Below are positions 9,885-18,820 of a stretch of DNA of 64,000 nt, piece after piece. The DNA is from Chimaeribacter californicus (GTDB lineage: Bacteria > Pseudomonadota > Gammaproteobacteria > Enterobacterales > Enterobacteriaceae), in the NCBI RefSeq assembly GCF_002858675.1, contig NZ_PJZF01000005.1, positions 124,001 through 188,000 of the forward strand, in the 5' to 3' direction. Under the pieces are notes generated by a model, which was not told where the DNA came from, did no database searches, and saw only the letters and a program-made list of their open reading frames with translations. A program made the translations under genes and the position numbers. Each line of letters opens with the position of its first letter. Position 1 is the first letter of the stretch.

Positions 9885-10751
9885 TTAACCGGCGTTATTG
9901 TCGTGGTATTCCTCGCAGGCCTGCAAGGTATTTTGGATCAGCGTTGCCACCGTCATCGGGCCGACACCGCCCGGCACCGGGGTAATAAAGGAGGCGCGCT
10001 CAGACGCCGCCTCAAAATCGACGTCGCCGACCACTTTGCCGCTCTCCAGCCGGTTGATCCCGACATCCACCACGATCGCACCCGGTTTGATCCAGTCACC
10101 CGGGATGAAGTTCGGCTTGCCGACCGCCACCACCAGCAGATCGGCGTTCTCCACATGGTGGCGCAGGTTTTTGGTGAAGCGATGGGTAACGGTGGTGGTG
10201 CAGCCTGCCAGCAACAGCTCCATGCTCATCGGACGGCCAACGATATTGGACGCCCCGACCACCACGGCATTCAGGCCGAAGGTGTCGATGTTATAGCGCT
10301 CCAGCAGCGTCACGATGCCGCGCGGGGTACAGGGGCGCAACTTCGGCGCACGCTGGCAGAGGCGGCCGACGTTATACGGGTGGAAGCCGTCCACGTCTTT
10401 ATCCGGATGGATGCGCTCCAGCACTTTCACGTTATCGATGCCGGCCGGCAGCGGTAACTGCACCAGAATGCCGTCGATGTCACCGTCATTGTTCAGTTTA
10501 TCAATCAGCGCCAGCAAGTCGGCCTCTGAGGTGCTGGCCGGCAGATCGTAGGAGCGGGAGAGGAAGCCCACCTCTTCGCAGGCACGGCGCTTGCTGCCGA
10601 CATAAATTTGCGAGGCGGGGTTCTCACCTACCAGCACGACCGCCAGCCCCGGCGCACGTTTTCCGTCCGCCAGACGTTGTTTTACACGCGCTGCAACTTC
10701 GCTTCGAACCTGCTGCGCAATCGTTTTACCGTCAATAATTGTTGCTGCCAT
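9885..10751 (-). CDS. folD: Methylenetetrahydrofolate dehydrogenase/cyclohydrolase FolD
   Basis: 288 aa, E. coli length. Bifunctional one-carbon enzyme interconverting 5,10-methylene-THF and 10-formyl-THF with NADP. The catalytic Tyr/Lys motif is seen in [13 protein letters not shown] (near residue 50), the dinucleotide site in [12 protein letters not shown] (near 165) and the [12 protein letters not shown] signature near the C-terminus. Divergent from argU; folD-argU is a known phage integration locus in E. coli. Confidence 0.97.
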   Translation of the reverse strand: MAATIIDGKTIAQQVRSEVAARVKQRLADGKRAPGLAVVLVGENPASQIYVGSKRRACEEVGFLSRSYDLPASTSEADLLALIDKLNNDGDIDGILVQLPLPAGIDNVKVLERIHPDKDVDGFHPYNVGRLCQRAPKLRPCTPRGIVTLLERYNIDTFGLNAVVVGASNIVGRPMSMELLLAGCTTTVTHRFTKNLRHHVENADLLVVAVGKPNFIPGDWIKPGAIVVDVGINRLESGKVVGDVDFEAASERASFITPVPGGVGPMTVATLIQNTLQACEEYHDNNAG

Positions 10752-10939
10752 CAGTGGGGGAGTCCATCAAAAGTAATTATGCAGGGGAATGCCTCTATTT
10801 TGTCAGAAGCCGGGCGTGCTGTCAGGCGCTGTGTGGAGATAATCTGCCCGCGGTGGCAGGTAACGGCCAGGCGGACGCGACGATATCTCATTGAGTTGTA
10901 CATGGATTCGTCGCCTGATGGGATTCCGGTGTGATTTCG

Positions 10940-10967
10940 TTGACTCACCGGGGCGGGTGCGTATAAT
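10940..10967 (+). promoter_or_regulatory. argU promoter
   Basis: TTGACT at 10940-10945 and a perfect TATAAT at 10962-10967, 16 bp apart. The GC-rich stretch after the -10 (tcgagccc) is the discriminator typical of stable-RNA promoters under stringent control. The tRNA begins 39 bp downstream. Confidence 0.85.
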
Positions 10968-11005
10968 TCGAGCCCACTGCCGCTTACCGGCAGCCGCATC
11001 CCCAT

Positions 11006-11082
11006 GCGCCCTTAGCTCAGTTGGATAGAGCAACGGCCTTCTAAGCCGTAGGTCACAGGTTCGAGCCCTGTAGGGCGTACCA
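11006..11082 (+). tRNA. argU: tRNA-Arg (anticodon UCU)
   Basis: 77-nt cloverleaf with encoded CCA. The acceptor pairs 5' gcgccct with 3' agggcgt with a terminal G-U. The anticodon stem acggc/gccgt encloses loop cttctaa with anticodon TCT at 11040-11042, and the T arm is caggttcgagccctg. It reads the rare codon AGA. The 3' 45 nt, from the first base of the anticodon loop, is the attachment core of the element to its right: the gene stays complete because integration restored the tRNA end. Confidence 0.97.
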
Positions 11083-11084
11083 TT
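11038..11084 (+). repeat. attL: 47-bp repeat within argU
   Basis: Begins at the first base of the anticodon loop and runs through CCA plus two bases. Identical over 47 bp to 15699-15745; the flanking bases differ on both sides. Confidence 0.92.
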
Positions 11085-11103
11085 ACGAATCAATCACTTA
11101 CCC

Positions 11104-11715
11104 TCACCCGCTAACTTTCAATTTTCCTTCGTGGGACGGATTTGGGACGCGAGCACCAAAAATTGCATCAATGTGACGTGCGTGCTCAGTCAAATGGTTG
11201 GGCGCCAAGTGAGCATATCGCTGCACCATCTCTATGCTTTCCCAGCCACCCATCTCCTGCAACGCAGAGAGTGGAACACCGGCCTGAATTAACCAACTCG
11301 CCCATGTGTGCCGCAGGTCGTGAAAACGGAAGTCTTCAATGCCGGCTCTTTTCAATGCAGCCCGCCAGGCAGTATTGGAATCGACACGCATCTTCCTGAC
11401 GGCCGGCATCACTTTTCCTTCGCTGTTCTTCACTGACTCGGTGTGTACGAACACCCAGTTGTGATGACGTCCCAGTTGTCTCCGGAGAATTGAGCACGCC
11501 GTATCATTCAGTGCAACGCCAATTGCTCTGCCTGATTTGCTCTCCTCTGGATAAATCCACGCTACCTTGCGCTGCATGTCAATCTGCTGCCATTTCATAT
11601 CCACGATGTTCGACCGGCGCAATCCTGTTGCCAGCGCGAACTCTACGGTAGACTTGAGGGGTTCCGGGCATTCTTCAATCAGCCGCTGTTGAAGTGGTTT
11701 ACTGAATTTGGCCAT
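11104..11715 (-). pseudogene. Tyrosine integrase, N-terminus lost (catalytic domain only)
   Basis: 203 codons remain of a family usually around 330-400 aa. The catalytic domain is complete: Arg33 in TGLRRSNI, Lys60 in ESKSG, His132-x-x-Arg135 in HDLRHTW, Trp158 in GGW and the nucleophile Tyr167 in VQRYAHL. The SAM-like core-binding and arm-binding N-terminal domains are missing, because the frame closes at about 11740, where the insertion sequence begins. The gene ends 20 bp from attL, the usual place for an integrase that targets a tRNA. Without its N-terminus it should not bind arm sites, so the element is probably immobile by itself. Confidence 0.85.
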
Positions 11716-11722
11716 CTGAACA

Positions 11723-11741
11723 GAGGTGATATGCTCACCTC
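11723..11741. repeat. Hairpin at the left end of the IS remnant
   Basis: Perfect 7-bp inverted repeat gaggtga / tcacctc with a 5-nt loop, just before the transposase reading frame. It may belong to the IS end or mark the integrase/IS junction. Confidence 0.45.
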
Positions 11742-11761
11742 AGAACAACACAGGTGCTCCA

Positions 11762-12551
<790 letters not shown>

Positions 12552-13267
12552 GTGCTGGGTGGGTGTTTCGATACAGCCATTACCGGGAATAGTGAAATCA
12601 CTGGTGATACAAACTGCATTTATTTGCTTTCCCAATCTGATTCCTTTTGCGAAAGGGTGTCGATTACTGGCAATGCTATAAATTGCCAAAAAACAGGCGC
12701 AGTATCGGTAAGGATTTCGAATACAGATGGTGCTGGGTATTGTAGAAACATTACAATTGCATCTAACGACATTCGCGGAACTGGAACAAATACGGATTTA
12801 ACATACGGGATTTTTGTAGCAGGGAGTTATGCTATAACGAATGTGGTAGTTTGTGGGAACAACTTCATTGATCACACATACGGCGTTTTCTTTGGTGGGG
12901 TTAGCTCAGTAGGAGCCAATACAGATTGGATATTTCAGGGAATGGGTTTTCTTTATACAGCGGAGGATTGGCTGTGCGTTTTCCTGAGCGAATTTCACCA
13001 AGAATCTATTATCGCTATAATTCGACAAGTACATTTAACGCAACTGCATCACAGTCCACGTTATCTATTGACGTTTCAGCTGCCGGATTCCTTGAGATCC
13101 CGATCTACGCAAACGCCATGCTTACAACACAAAACTCCGTAAGGCTTGTATATTCATATGATTCAAGCAGCACCTCTACCCTGGTATTTACAGTCGTCGG
13201 AACGGTAACTGCTGGCACTGCCAGATATTTACTTGACGCAGTAGGTGAGTCTCCCTATGGATATTAA
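12552..13267 (+). pseudogene. Phage tail-spike / beta-helix protein remnant (5' truncated, frameshifted)
   Basis: From the IS junction the frame encodes repeated short strands with Asn/Gly turns ([40 protein letters not shown]), the rung pattern of right-handed parallel beta-helices in tail-spikes. At a GGG run (12938-12940) the meaningful frame moves: restoring one G joins the upstream rungs to the frame reading NGFSLYSGGLAV, which ends at 13267 with a Ser/Thr-rich receptor- or trimerisation-type C-terminus. So about 240 codons of the 3' end survive, with a single-base deletion. Nearest functional analogue: Podoviridae tail-spikes such as P22 gp9, by architecture only. Confidence 0.7.
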
Positions 13268-13291
13268 AAAAGCCCCGAAAGGGGCTTTTCT
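13266..13291. terminator. Bidirectional terminator after the tail-spike remnant
   Basis: Stem aaaagcccc / ggggctttt around a GAAA tetraloop (13268-13289), with A- and T-rich flanks. It separates the tail-spike (+) from the convergent membrane gene (-). Confidence 0.92.
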
Positions 13292-14520
13292 TACTTTCCA
13301 TTAGCAGATGAAGATATAATCGACATACATGAAATTATACACATAATCTCGAATATAAAATCAACTCTATAACCTGACGCGTAAACAGTAGGCGAAAGGC
13401 CAAGCATTGTTACAGTCATGAAGCCTATTAGCATCGCTATAATTGGTGTGCAATTTGACTTGGCATTCATTACAAGATCAATAAGTACCAAAAATAGAGA
13501 TGATATAACAGCGAAAATATAGAAATATGATATGTAGACTTTACCAGCAGACCAACGAGTTGCGTCAACGGTAGCGCTATTAAAAATAAACCCACCCGAA
13601 AATAGACCAGTCAGTGAGTTAGCAATTGATATTGATATGAAAGTTGCAATAATAAACAATGCACACTTCGTCGAATTCCTCATGCCAGAATAAGAGCACC
13701 TAACATAGAATGCTGAAATCATAAGTGCTATTAGTGGGATATTGTATCTGAATGTCATCAGCTGGTGAAGCTTGTCAAACCCCAGCGAAAGCTTATTGAT
13801 AAGTCCATAAGTCTGATACTGCGGATACCATCTCCATACCTCAAGGGCAAACCTTTTCTCGTTGCCGGGTGCTTTGAGGCAAATAATTAGGTTTATGATA
13901 ACCAATAAGGTAATCACTAAATTGAACCTGGATAACATCCTCCCCTGATAGCATATAAAGAAAATCATTGCAACAACAAAAGCCAGCCCGGCCTGTTCCA
14001 TGTACGGGAAGTAGAAACATAGCAGAGCACAAACAATTTTTTTGAAACTCCCGCCTTCTCCTGAATAGCACACTGAGAATACATATAGCGCAACTGCAGT
14101 GGGAAGCAGGTAATTATAAAAGCCTGTAATCCACCATGAAGCATCGATATTTATTTGATAAGGCATGGTAGCGAACAGAATCAATGCGAAGGCAAATGGC
14201 ACAACCGTAGGGCGGAATCCAGATATTTTGCTGCAGGAATAGCACACGGCTGCAACAGAAATAGGAATTCCAACTTCCCATAGGATGGGGTAACCAATCG
14301 TTGAGGTCATCAACAGTTCTAAAGAAAACCTACCACTCCATGAATTAAATCTATGCACAAGAATGTCAATGATGTGCCCGGAGTTGAAAATTGATAGAAA
14401 AACTTGATCATCATCAGCGCCACGAAGGCTGACAGTTTTAGATATAAATAAAAGGTATGTCAATATCGATAATACAAGTAATGATTTAACCCACTTATTT
14501 ACAAGTGTATGTGGCAGCAT
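13291..14520 (-). CDS. Polytopic membrane protein, GtrC/DUF6056-like (putative phage O-antigen modification)
   Basis: 409 aa from the ATG at 14520, chosen because AAGGAG lies 6 nt upstream; a start 7 codons further upstream has none. It has about ten to eleven hydrophobic helices spread along the whole length, with the first loop holding an acidic-aromatic stretch (GADDDQVF) and NSWSGR, motifs I associate with GT-C-type membrane glycosyltransferases and DUF6056 proteins. Strongly AT-rich compared with the chromosome around it. It overlaps the upstream gene by 26 bp and is third in a three-gene operon. Lysogenic phages keep such enzymes to modify host O-antigen, but no gtrA/gtrB flippase pair is present, so the donor sugar and target are unknown. 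An undescribed role is possible. Confidence 0.6.
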   Translation of the reverse strand: MLPHTLVNKWVKSLLVLSILTYLLFISKTVSLRGADDDQVFLSIFNSGHIIDILVHRFNSWSGRFSLELLMTSTIGYPILWEVGIPISVAAVCYSCSKISGFRPTVVPFAFALILFATMPYQINIDASWWITGFYNYLLPTAVALYVFSVCYSGEGGSFKKIVCALLCFYFPYMEQAGLAFVVAMIFFICYQGRMLSRFNLVITLLVIINLIICLKAPGNEKRFALEVWRWYPQYQTYGLINKLSLGFDKLHQLMTFRYNIPLIALMISAFYVRCSYSGMRNSTKCALFIIATFISISIANSLTGLFSGGFIFNSATVDATRWSAGKVYISYFYIFAVISSLFLVLIDLVMNAKSNCTPIIAMLIGFMTVTMLGLSPTVYASGYRVDFIFEIMCIISCMSIISSSANGK

Positions 14521-14974
14521 GACCAACTCCTTTCTCGTCAAAAGAAACTATCAACAACTTTTTAGTAAAATCTTCTCTTGCCGAAGAGTCATGACGAGTT
14601 GCTATGAATCCTGATTTGTCGTACATTCCACCAACATTGAATGCATCACCTACATCTCTTCTTGGCTGGAATGAACTCATAAGCTCAACCATATTCCCAT
14701 TACTTTTTTCAGCGTAAACCCTATTCAGTATCTTCCAGTTGCCCGGCAGAAAAGCCCAGCCAGTAACCGCGACATCCCTCTCTCCAAAAGCACACGAATC
14801 TATATGAAAAAACTTAAGCGCACCACCGCTTGTGTCAGGCGCTAAACTCCTTGGAGAATTCCATGCCATATAAAACGCATATGTCATAGCCAGCGACAGG
14901 GTTAACATGATGGCGAATATAACATCGATGTTAATTCTTTTGTTTTTTCCGATCTTTCCTGTTTCAGAAGACAT
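14495..14974 (-). CDS. Single-pass membrane protein with GW-RRDV-GF domain (paralog of the next gene)
   Basis: 159 aa. A short basic cytoplasmic N-terminus is followed by one membrane helix (residues 16-37) and a roughly 105-aa outer domain. That domain has, in order, HIDSC (Cys61), VTGW (72-73), RRDV (105-108), SGF (121-123) and a terminal YTC (Cys158). The neighbouring 151-aa protein has the same signposts in the same order, so the two are tandem duplicates. Two conserved Cys at the domain's ends suggest a periplasmic disulfide. RBS aaggaaag precedes the ATG. I recognise the GW...RxDV...sGF pattern as one that accompanies surface-polysaccharide glycosyltransferases, but cannot name the family. 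Confidence 0.6.
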   Translation of the reverse strand: MSSETGKIGKNKRINIDVIFAIMLTLSLAMTYAFYMAWNSPRSLAPDTSGGALKFFHIDSCAFGERDVAVTGWAFLPGNWKILNRVYAEKSNGNMVELMSSFQPRRDVGDAFNVGGMYDKSGFIATRHDSSAREDFTKKLLIVSFDEKGVGHAATYTCK

Positions 14975-14985
14975 TAACTTTCCTT

Positions 14986-15441
14986 TTATTGTTGGCAGGC
15001 ATAGTGCTTCTTTTTTATGGTGCCGTCCTCAATGATATTGACTGAGATATCCGTGGTGTCGGCAGGGATTCTAATTTTCCTGATGGAGGCAGAGAAGCCG
15101 TATCTCTCAAATTCCTGATTGAGTTTCAACGCGGTAGAGACGTCGCGTCTTAGTTCTGTCTTCACAGGTACGACATACTCATGATCGCCTGGCGAGAGGG
15201 TGACTGTCAGAGTCCCTTCCTTTGGATACTTGTCAGAGTATATCCACCCGCGGATCATCACTCGGCTGGAGTTGTTAACGCAGTTATCGATGTGCATCGT
15301 AACGTTATCGCTGCCTTCCTCTTTCAGTGAGGAGTAGTCCACAACCTCCGCCTTGTTCCATGAGAAGAGCATGATGGCGCAGACTGCGGCAACACAAACA
15401 ACCATCACCCACAAGGCATTCTTTTTCAAAACATCCAACAT
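14986..15441 (-). CDS. Single-pass membrane protein with GW-RRDV-GF domain (first gene of cassette)
   Basis: 151 aa. One membrane helix near residues 9-27, then a periplasmic domain with HIDNC (Cys54), IRGW (65-66), RRDV (98-101), YGF (114-116) and a terminal YAC (Cys149), matching the neighbour's layout. The start at 15441 has AGAGGAAGAG directly upstream, and 11 bp separates its stop from the next ATG, so the three genes read as one operon starting here. A TATAAA at about 15461 on the minus strand may be its -10. Function unknown; probably works with the polytopic protein at the end of the operon. Confidence 0.6.
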   Translation of the reverse strand: MLDVLKKNALWVMVVCVAAVCAIMLFSWNKAEVVDYSSLKEEGSDNVTMHIDNCVNNSSRVMIRGWIYSDKYPKEGTLTVTLSPGDHEYVVPVKTELRRDVSTALKLNQEFERYGFSASIRKIRIPADTTDISVNIIEDGTIKKKHYACQQ

Positions 15442-15698
15442 ATCTCTTCCTCTGATTTATAAATCATTGATGCACCCTGTAGTTGTCATCCAATCTGTAC
15501 ATCTAGCGGCAGCATTCTAGGCGTAACAGGCGCCAGGCGCAAAGCACGTGAGAAGATGGGGTGAGGATTGTGATGGGACGGATTTGGGACATGCAAAGGT
15601 TTGTGACCTTTACCAAGCCTTTGCATGTTTTGGCATCGTGGGACGTGTGAGCGTGGTCAGATGCGGTAAGTTACTGTGTTAAAAGGCGGTTCTAGGAA
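15442..15698. other. Right attachment-arm region of the element (no gene)
   Basis: No credible coding frame. It holds a 17-bp sequence, tgggacggatttgggac (15574-15590), repeated exactly at 11132-11148 beside attL, and another gtgggacg at about 15640; such repeated TGGGAC units next to a tRNA att core are likely integrase arm-type sites. A perfect inverted repeat catgcaaagg / cctttgcatg (15590-15599, 15618-15627) encloses a competing aaaggt/acctttt hairpin. The operon promoter for the membrane cassette must also lie here. Confidence 0.6.
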
Positions 15699-15745
15699 CT
15701 TCTAAGCCGTAGGTCACAGGTTCGAGCCCTGTAGGGCGTACCATT
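15699..15745 (+). repeat. attR: second copy of the argU 3' end
   Basis: 47 bp identical to 11038-11084. It lacks the 5' half of a tRNA, so it is not a functional tRNA gene but the displaced original 3' end. Confidence 0.92.
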
Positions 15746-15848
15746 TCTTGCCACGTGCCTGCATCTCGTCTTTGCTTCCCCCTCGTCTGGTTTTTGTTCT
15801 GCGTGTTGCCGCCTTTGTATCCGTACCCCATCCCCGTGCTACCAACAC

Positions 15849-15857
15849 TGCTATACT
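15849..15857 (+). promoter_or_regulatory. Possible extended -10 promoter for crtZ
   Basis: TGcTATACT, an extended -10 element, 84 bp upstream of the crtZ start and 104 bp right of attR. No convincing -35 accompanies it. Confidence 0.35.
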
Positions 15858-15903
15858 TTGCTGCGCCAATCCTGTTGGAACCACAGGAGATTTTCCGGCC
15901 GCC

Positions 15904-15935
15904 GGAAACACCCAGGAGGGGGAAACACCCAGGAG
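15904..15935 (+). repeat. 15-bp duplicated ribosome-binding region before crtZ
   Basis: ggaaacacccaggag occurs at 15904-15918 and 15921-15935. Each copy ends in AGGAG; only the second is properly placed (5 nt) for the ATG at 15941. Confidence 0.75.
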
Positions 15936-15940
15936 AAAGT

Positions 15941-16477
15941 ATGCTTGTGCTTTGGAATACCGGAATTGTGCTGTTAACGGTGGCGGCGATGGAGATCATC
16001 GCGGCAGTGTCACATAAGTACATCATGCATGGCTGGGGGTGGGGCTGGCACCATTCGCACCATGCGCCGCATACCTCCTGGTTTGAATTGAATGATCTTT
16101 ATGCGGTGCTGTTTGCGGTGCTGGCGATTGTGCTGATCGCGTTCGGCACAGCCGGTTACTGGCCGTTGCAGTGGATAGGGGCGGGCATGACGCTGTACGG
16201 GCTGCTCTATTTCATTGTCCATGATGGGCTGGTGCACCAGCGCTGGCCGTTCCGCTACATCCCGCGGCGCGGCTACCTGAAACGCTTATATCTGGCGCAC
16301 CGGCTGCACCACGCGGTGCGTGGGCGTGAGGGCTGCGTCTCCTTTGGTTTCCTGTATGCGCCACCGGTTGCCAAATTACAGGCGACGCTGCGTGAACAAA
16401 AAAACCGCGCTAACGTGGACGTTGCCAAAGGCCGGAAGGACGGGCGGGCGGTGACGCCGCGACCCGGGAACGAATAG
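15941..16477 (+). CDS. crtZ: Beta-carotene 3-hydroxylase CrtZ
   Basis: 178 aa. Converts beta-carotene via cryptoxanthin to zeaxanthin; a non-haem di-iron membrane hydroxylase. The His clusters of the fatty-acid-hydroxylase type are all there: HKYIMH (near residue 25), HHSHH (near 36), HDGLVH (near 95) and HRLHH (near 120), between hydrophobic helices. The open frame extends 62 codons upstream through attR-proximal sequence, but AGGAG and homology fix the start at 15941. It is the only crt gene on the plus strand, and its 3' end overlaps the 3' end of crtB by 68 bp, the arrangement known from Pantoea. Confidence 0.96.
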   Translation: MLVLWNTGIVLLTVAAMEIIAAVSHKYIMHGWGWGWHHSHHAPHTSWFELNDLYAVLFAVLAIVLIAFGTAGYWPLQWIGAGMTLYGLLYFIVHDGLVHQRWPFRYIPRRGYLKRLYLAHRLHHAVRGREGCVSFGFLYAPPVAKLQATLREQKNRANVDVAKGRKDGRAVTPRPGNE

Positions 16478-17339
16478 CCAGCCCGGCACCGGCGATCAGC
16501 AGGCCGAGTTTCTCCAGCTTGCTGGTGCCCTGCCGCCGGTCCCAGGCGCGTTCACCGGCGCGATCCACTTTCACGCCAATCTCCCGGTAGACCCCACGGG
16601 CGGTAGCAATCGCCCAGGCGGAACGTAACGGCAACCCGGCCAGCCCGGCGCGCGCCGAGGCGTAATAGGGCTCAGCTTCCGCCACCAGCCGTGACGCCAG
16701 CGGCACCAGCGCAGCCCGGTGCGCCGGGTCGGCGACGTTCGCCGGTTCAATACCCGCCGCCGCCAGCCAGTCAGCCGGCAGATAGCAGCGCCCGACCTGC
16801 GCATCCTCGACAATATCCCGCGCGATGTTGGTCAGCTGGAATGCCAGCCCGAGATCGCAGGCACGGTCCAGCACCGCCTCGTCGCGCACGCCCATCACCC
16901 GCGCCATCATCAGCCCCACCACACCCGCCACGTGGTAGCAGTAACGCAGGGTATCGTCAAAAGTCTCATACCGTTCGCCGCGTACGTCCATCGCGAACCC
17001 TTCCAGGTGGTCAAACGCCTGCTGCCGGGGAATGGCATGGGCCAGCGCCACCTCCTGAAATGCGGCAAACGCCGGGTCTTCCATGGTGACCCCCGCATAG
17101 GCGCGGCGGGTCATCGTCCGGAGCATCGCCAGCCGCTGTTCGGGGCTGTCAGGGGCGGTACCGGGCGAGGCAAACCCCAGCGTCTGGTCATCGATCACGT
17201 CGTCACAATGGCGGCACCAGGCGTAGAGCATCAGCGCACTGCGCCGGGTACCGGTGTCGAACAGTCTGGAGGCGGTGGCAAAACTTTTGGAACCGACCGC
17301 CATGGTCTGGGTGGCGTGGTTCAACAGGGGCTGATTCAT
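16410..17339 (-). CDS. crtB: Phytoene synthase CrtB
   Basis: 309 aa. Head-to-head condensation of two GGPP to phytoene. Two aspartate-rich motifs bind Mg-diphosphate: CDDVIDDQ near residue 45 and RDIVEDAQVGRCYLP near residue 170. Last gene of the minus-strand crt operon, its ATG overlapping the crtI stop by 4 bp. The C-terminal 22 codons are antisense to the end of crtZ. Confidence 0.97.
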   Translation of the reverse strand: MNQPLLNHATQTMAVGSKSFATASRLFDTGTRRSALMLYAWCRHCDDVIDDQTLGFASPGTAPDSPEQRLAMLRTMTRRAYAGVTMEDPAFAAFQEVALAHAIPRQQAFDHLEGFAMDVRGERYETFDDTLRYCYHVAGVVGLMMARVMGVRDEAVLDRACDLGLAFQLTNIARDIVEDAQVGRCYLPADWLAAAGIEPANVADPAHRAALVPLASRLVAEAEPYYASARAGLAGLPLRSAWAIATARGVYREIGVKVDRAGERAWDRRQGTSKLEKLGLLIAGAGLAIRSRVAASPPARPSGLWQRPR

Positions 17340-18820
17340 GGTGCCAGATCCTCCAGCATCAGGCCCGCCGTGGCTTTGGCCGAGCCAATCACCCCCGGCA
17401 CCCCGGCGCCGGGATGGGTGCCCGCGCCCACCAGGTAGAGGTTCGGGAAGCGGTCATCGCGGTTGTGTGGCCGGAACCAGGCGCTCTGGGTCAGCAGCGG
17501 TTCAATGGAGAAAGCGGAACCCAGGTGCGCACCCAGTTCATCCCGGAAATCAAAGGGCGTGAACATCCGGTGCGTGACCAGCTGTTCGCGCAGCCCCGGC
17601 ATGTAGTGCTGTTCCAGGTAAGCGAAAATACGGTCGCGCAGGCGCGGCCCTTCAACTGCCCAGTCCAGATCGGCGGTGCCGAGGTGCGGCACCGGGGCCA
17701 GCACGTAATAGCTGCCGCAGCCGGGCGGGGCGAGTGATGGGTCGGTCACACAGGGTGCATGGAGGTAAAGCGAGAAATCTTCCGACAGCGCGTCCCGGTT
17801 GAAAATATCCTCAATCAGCTCCCGGTAACGAGGGCCAAAACAGACGGTATGGTGCGCCAGCTGGCTATGCTGTTTGTTCAGGCCAAAATAGAGCACAAAC
17901 AGTGAGTTGCTCATGCTTTTGCGTTTCAGCGCCCCGGCCCGTGCCGCGCCCGCCGGGTGGTGGCCGAGCAGCGTGTCATAGGTATGCACCACATCGGCAT
18001 TGGAGGCGACGGCTGGGGTGTCAAAATGGCGGCCATCCGCCAGATGCACGCTGCTGATGCGGGAGCCGGTGGTTTCCATCCGGCTGACTTTCGCGTTCAG
18101 TTCGATCTCCCCGCCTAGATCCTGGAACAGCCGCACCAGCCCCTGCACCAGCGCACCGGTGCCGCCGCGTGCAAACCAGACGCCCCATTCACGCTCCAGC
18201 GCGTGGATCAGCGTATAAATCGACGAGGTGGCGAAAGGGTTGCCGCCTACCAGCAGCGAATGGAAAGAGAATGCCTGCCGCAAATAGTCATCTTTAATAA
18301 AACGGGACACCATGTCATACACGCTGCGCCACGCCTGCAGGCGCGCCAGTTGCGGCCCGGCGCGCAGCATGTCGCGGAAGGAGAGGAACGGCACTGTGCC
18401 AAGCTTCAGGTAGCCCTCTTTAAACACCGCGCGGGAGTAGTCGAGGAAACGCCGGTAGCCCTCGACATCCTGCGGGTTGAATTGCTGGATCTGGCGCTCC
18501 AGGCTCTCCTGATCGTTGTCGTAATCAAATACCCGGCCGGACTCCCAGCACAGGCGGTAAAACGGCGTGACCGGCAGCAGATCAACATAATCAGCCATGC
18601 GTTTACCGGCCAGCGTGAACAGCTCCTCAATGGCGCTGGGGTCGGTGATCACCGTCGGGCCGGCATCAAATTTAAAACCCTGATCTTCATAAACATAGGC
18701 GCGGCCGCCGGGTTTATCACGCTGTTCAAGCAGCCGGGTGGGCACGCCCGCCGCTTGTAAGCGGATGGCGAGGGCCAGGCCGCCGAAACCGGCACCAATT
18801 ACTATCGTTCGTTTCATCAA
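17336..18820 (-). CDS. crtI: Phytoene desaturase CrtI
   Basis: 494 aa, as expected for the bacterial four-step enzyme making lycopene. N-terminal FAD-binding Rossmann motif VIGAGFGGLALAIRL (residues 6-20) and the C-terminal carotenoid-desaturase signature LVGAGTHPGAGVPGV near residue 465. 4-bp overlaps with crtY and crtB indicate a single coupled operon. Confidence 0.97.
   Translation of the reverse strand: MMKRTIVIGAGFGGLALAIRLQAAGVPTRLLEQRDKPGGRAYVYEDQGFKFDAGPTVITDPSAIEELFTLAGKRMADYVDLLPVTPFYRLCWESGRVFDYDNDQESLERQIQQFNPQDVEGYRRFLDYSRAVFKEGYLKLGTVPFLSFRDMLRAGPQLARLQAWRSVYDMVSRFIKDDYLRQAFSFHSLLVGGNPFATSSIYTLIHALEREWGVWFARGGTGALVQGLVRLFQDLGGEIELNAKVSRMETTGSRISSVHLADGRHFDTPAVASNADVVHTYDTLLGHHPAGAARAGALKRKSMSNSLFVLYFGLNKQHSQLAHHTVCFGPRYRELIEDIFNRDALSEDFSLYLHAPCVTDPSLAPPGCGSYYVLAPVPHLGTADLDWAVEGPRLRDRIFAYLEQHYMPGLREQLVTHRMFTPFDFRDELGAHLGSAFSIEPLLTQSAWFRPHNRDDRFPNLYLVGAGTHPGAGVPGVIGSAKATAGLMLEDLAP

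Noticed and set aside
15699..15745. Second tRNA-Arg gene
   Set aside because: Only the 3' end is present, with no 5' half; it is the att duplicate.
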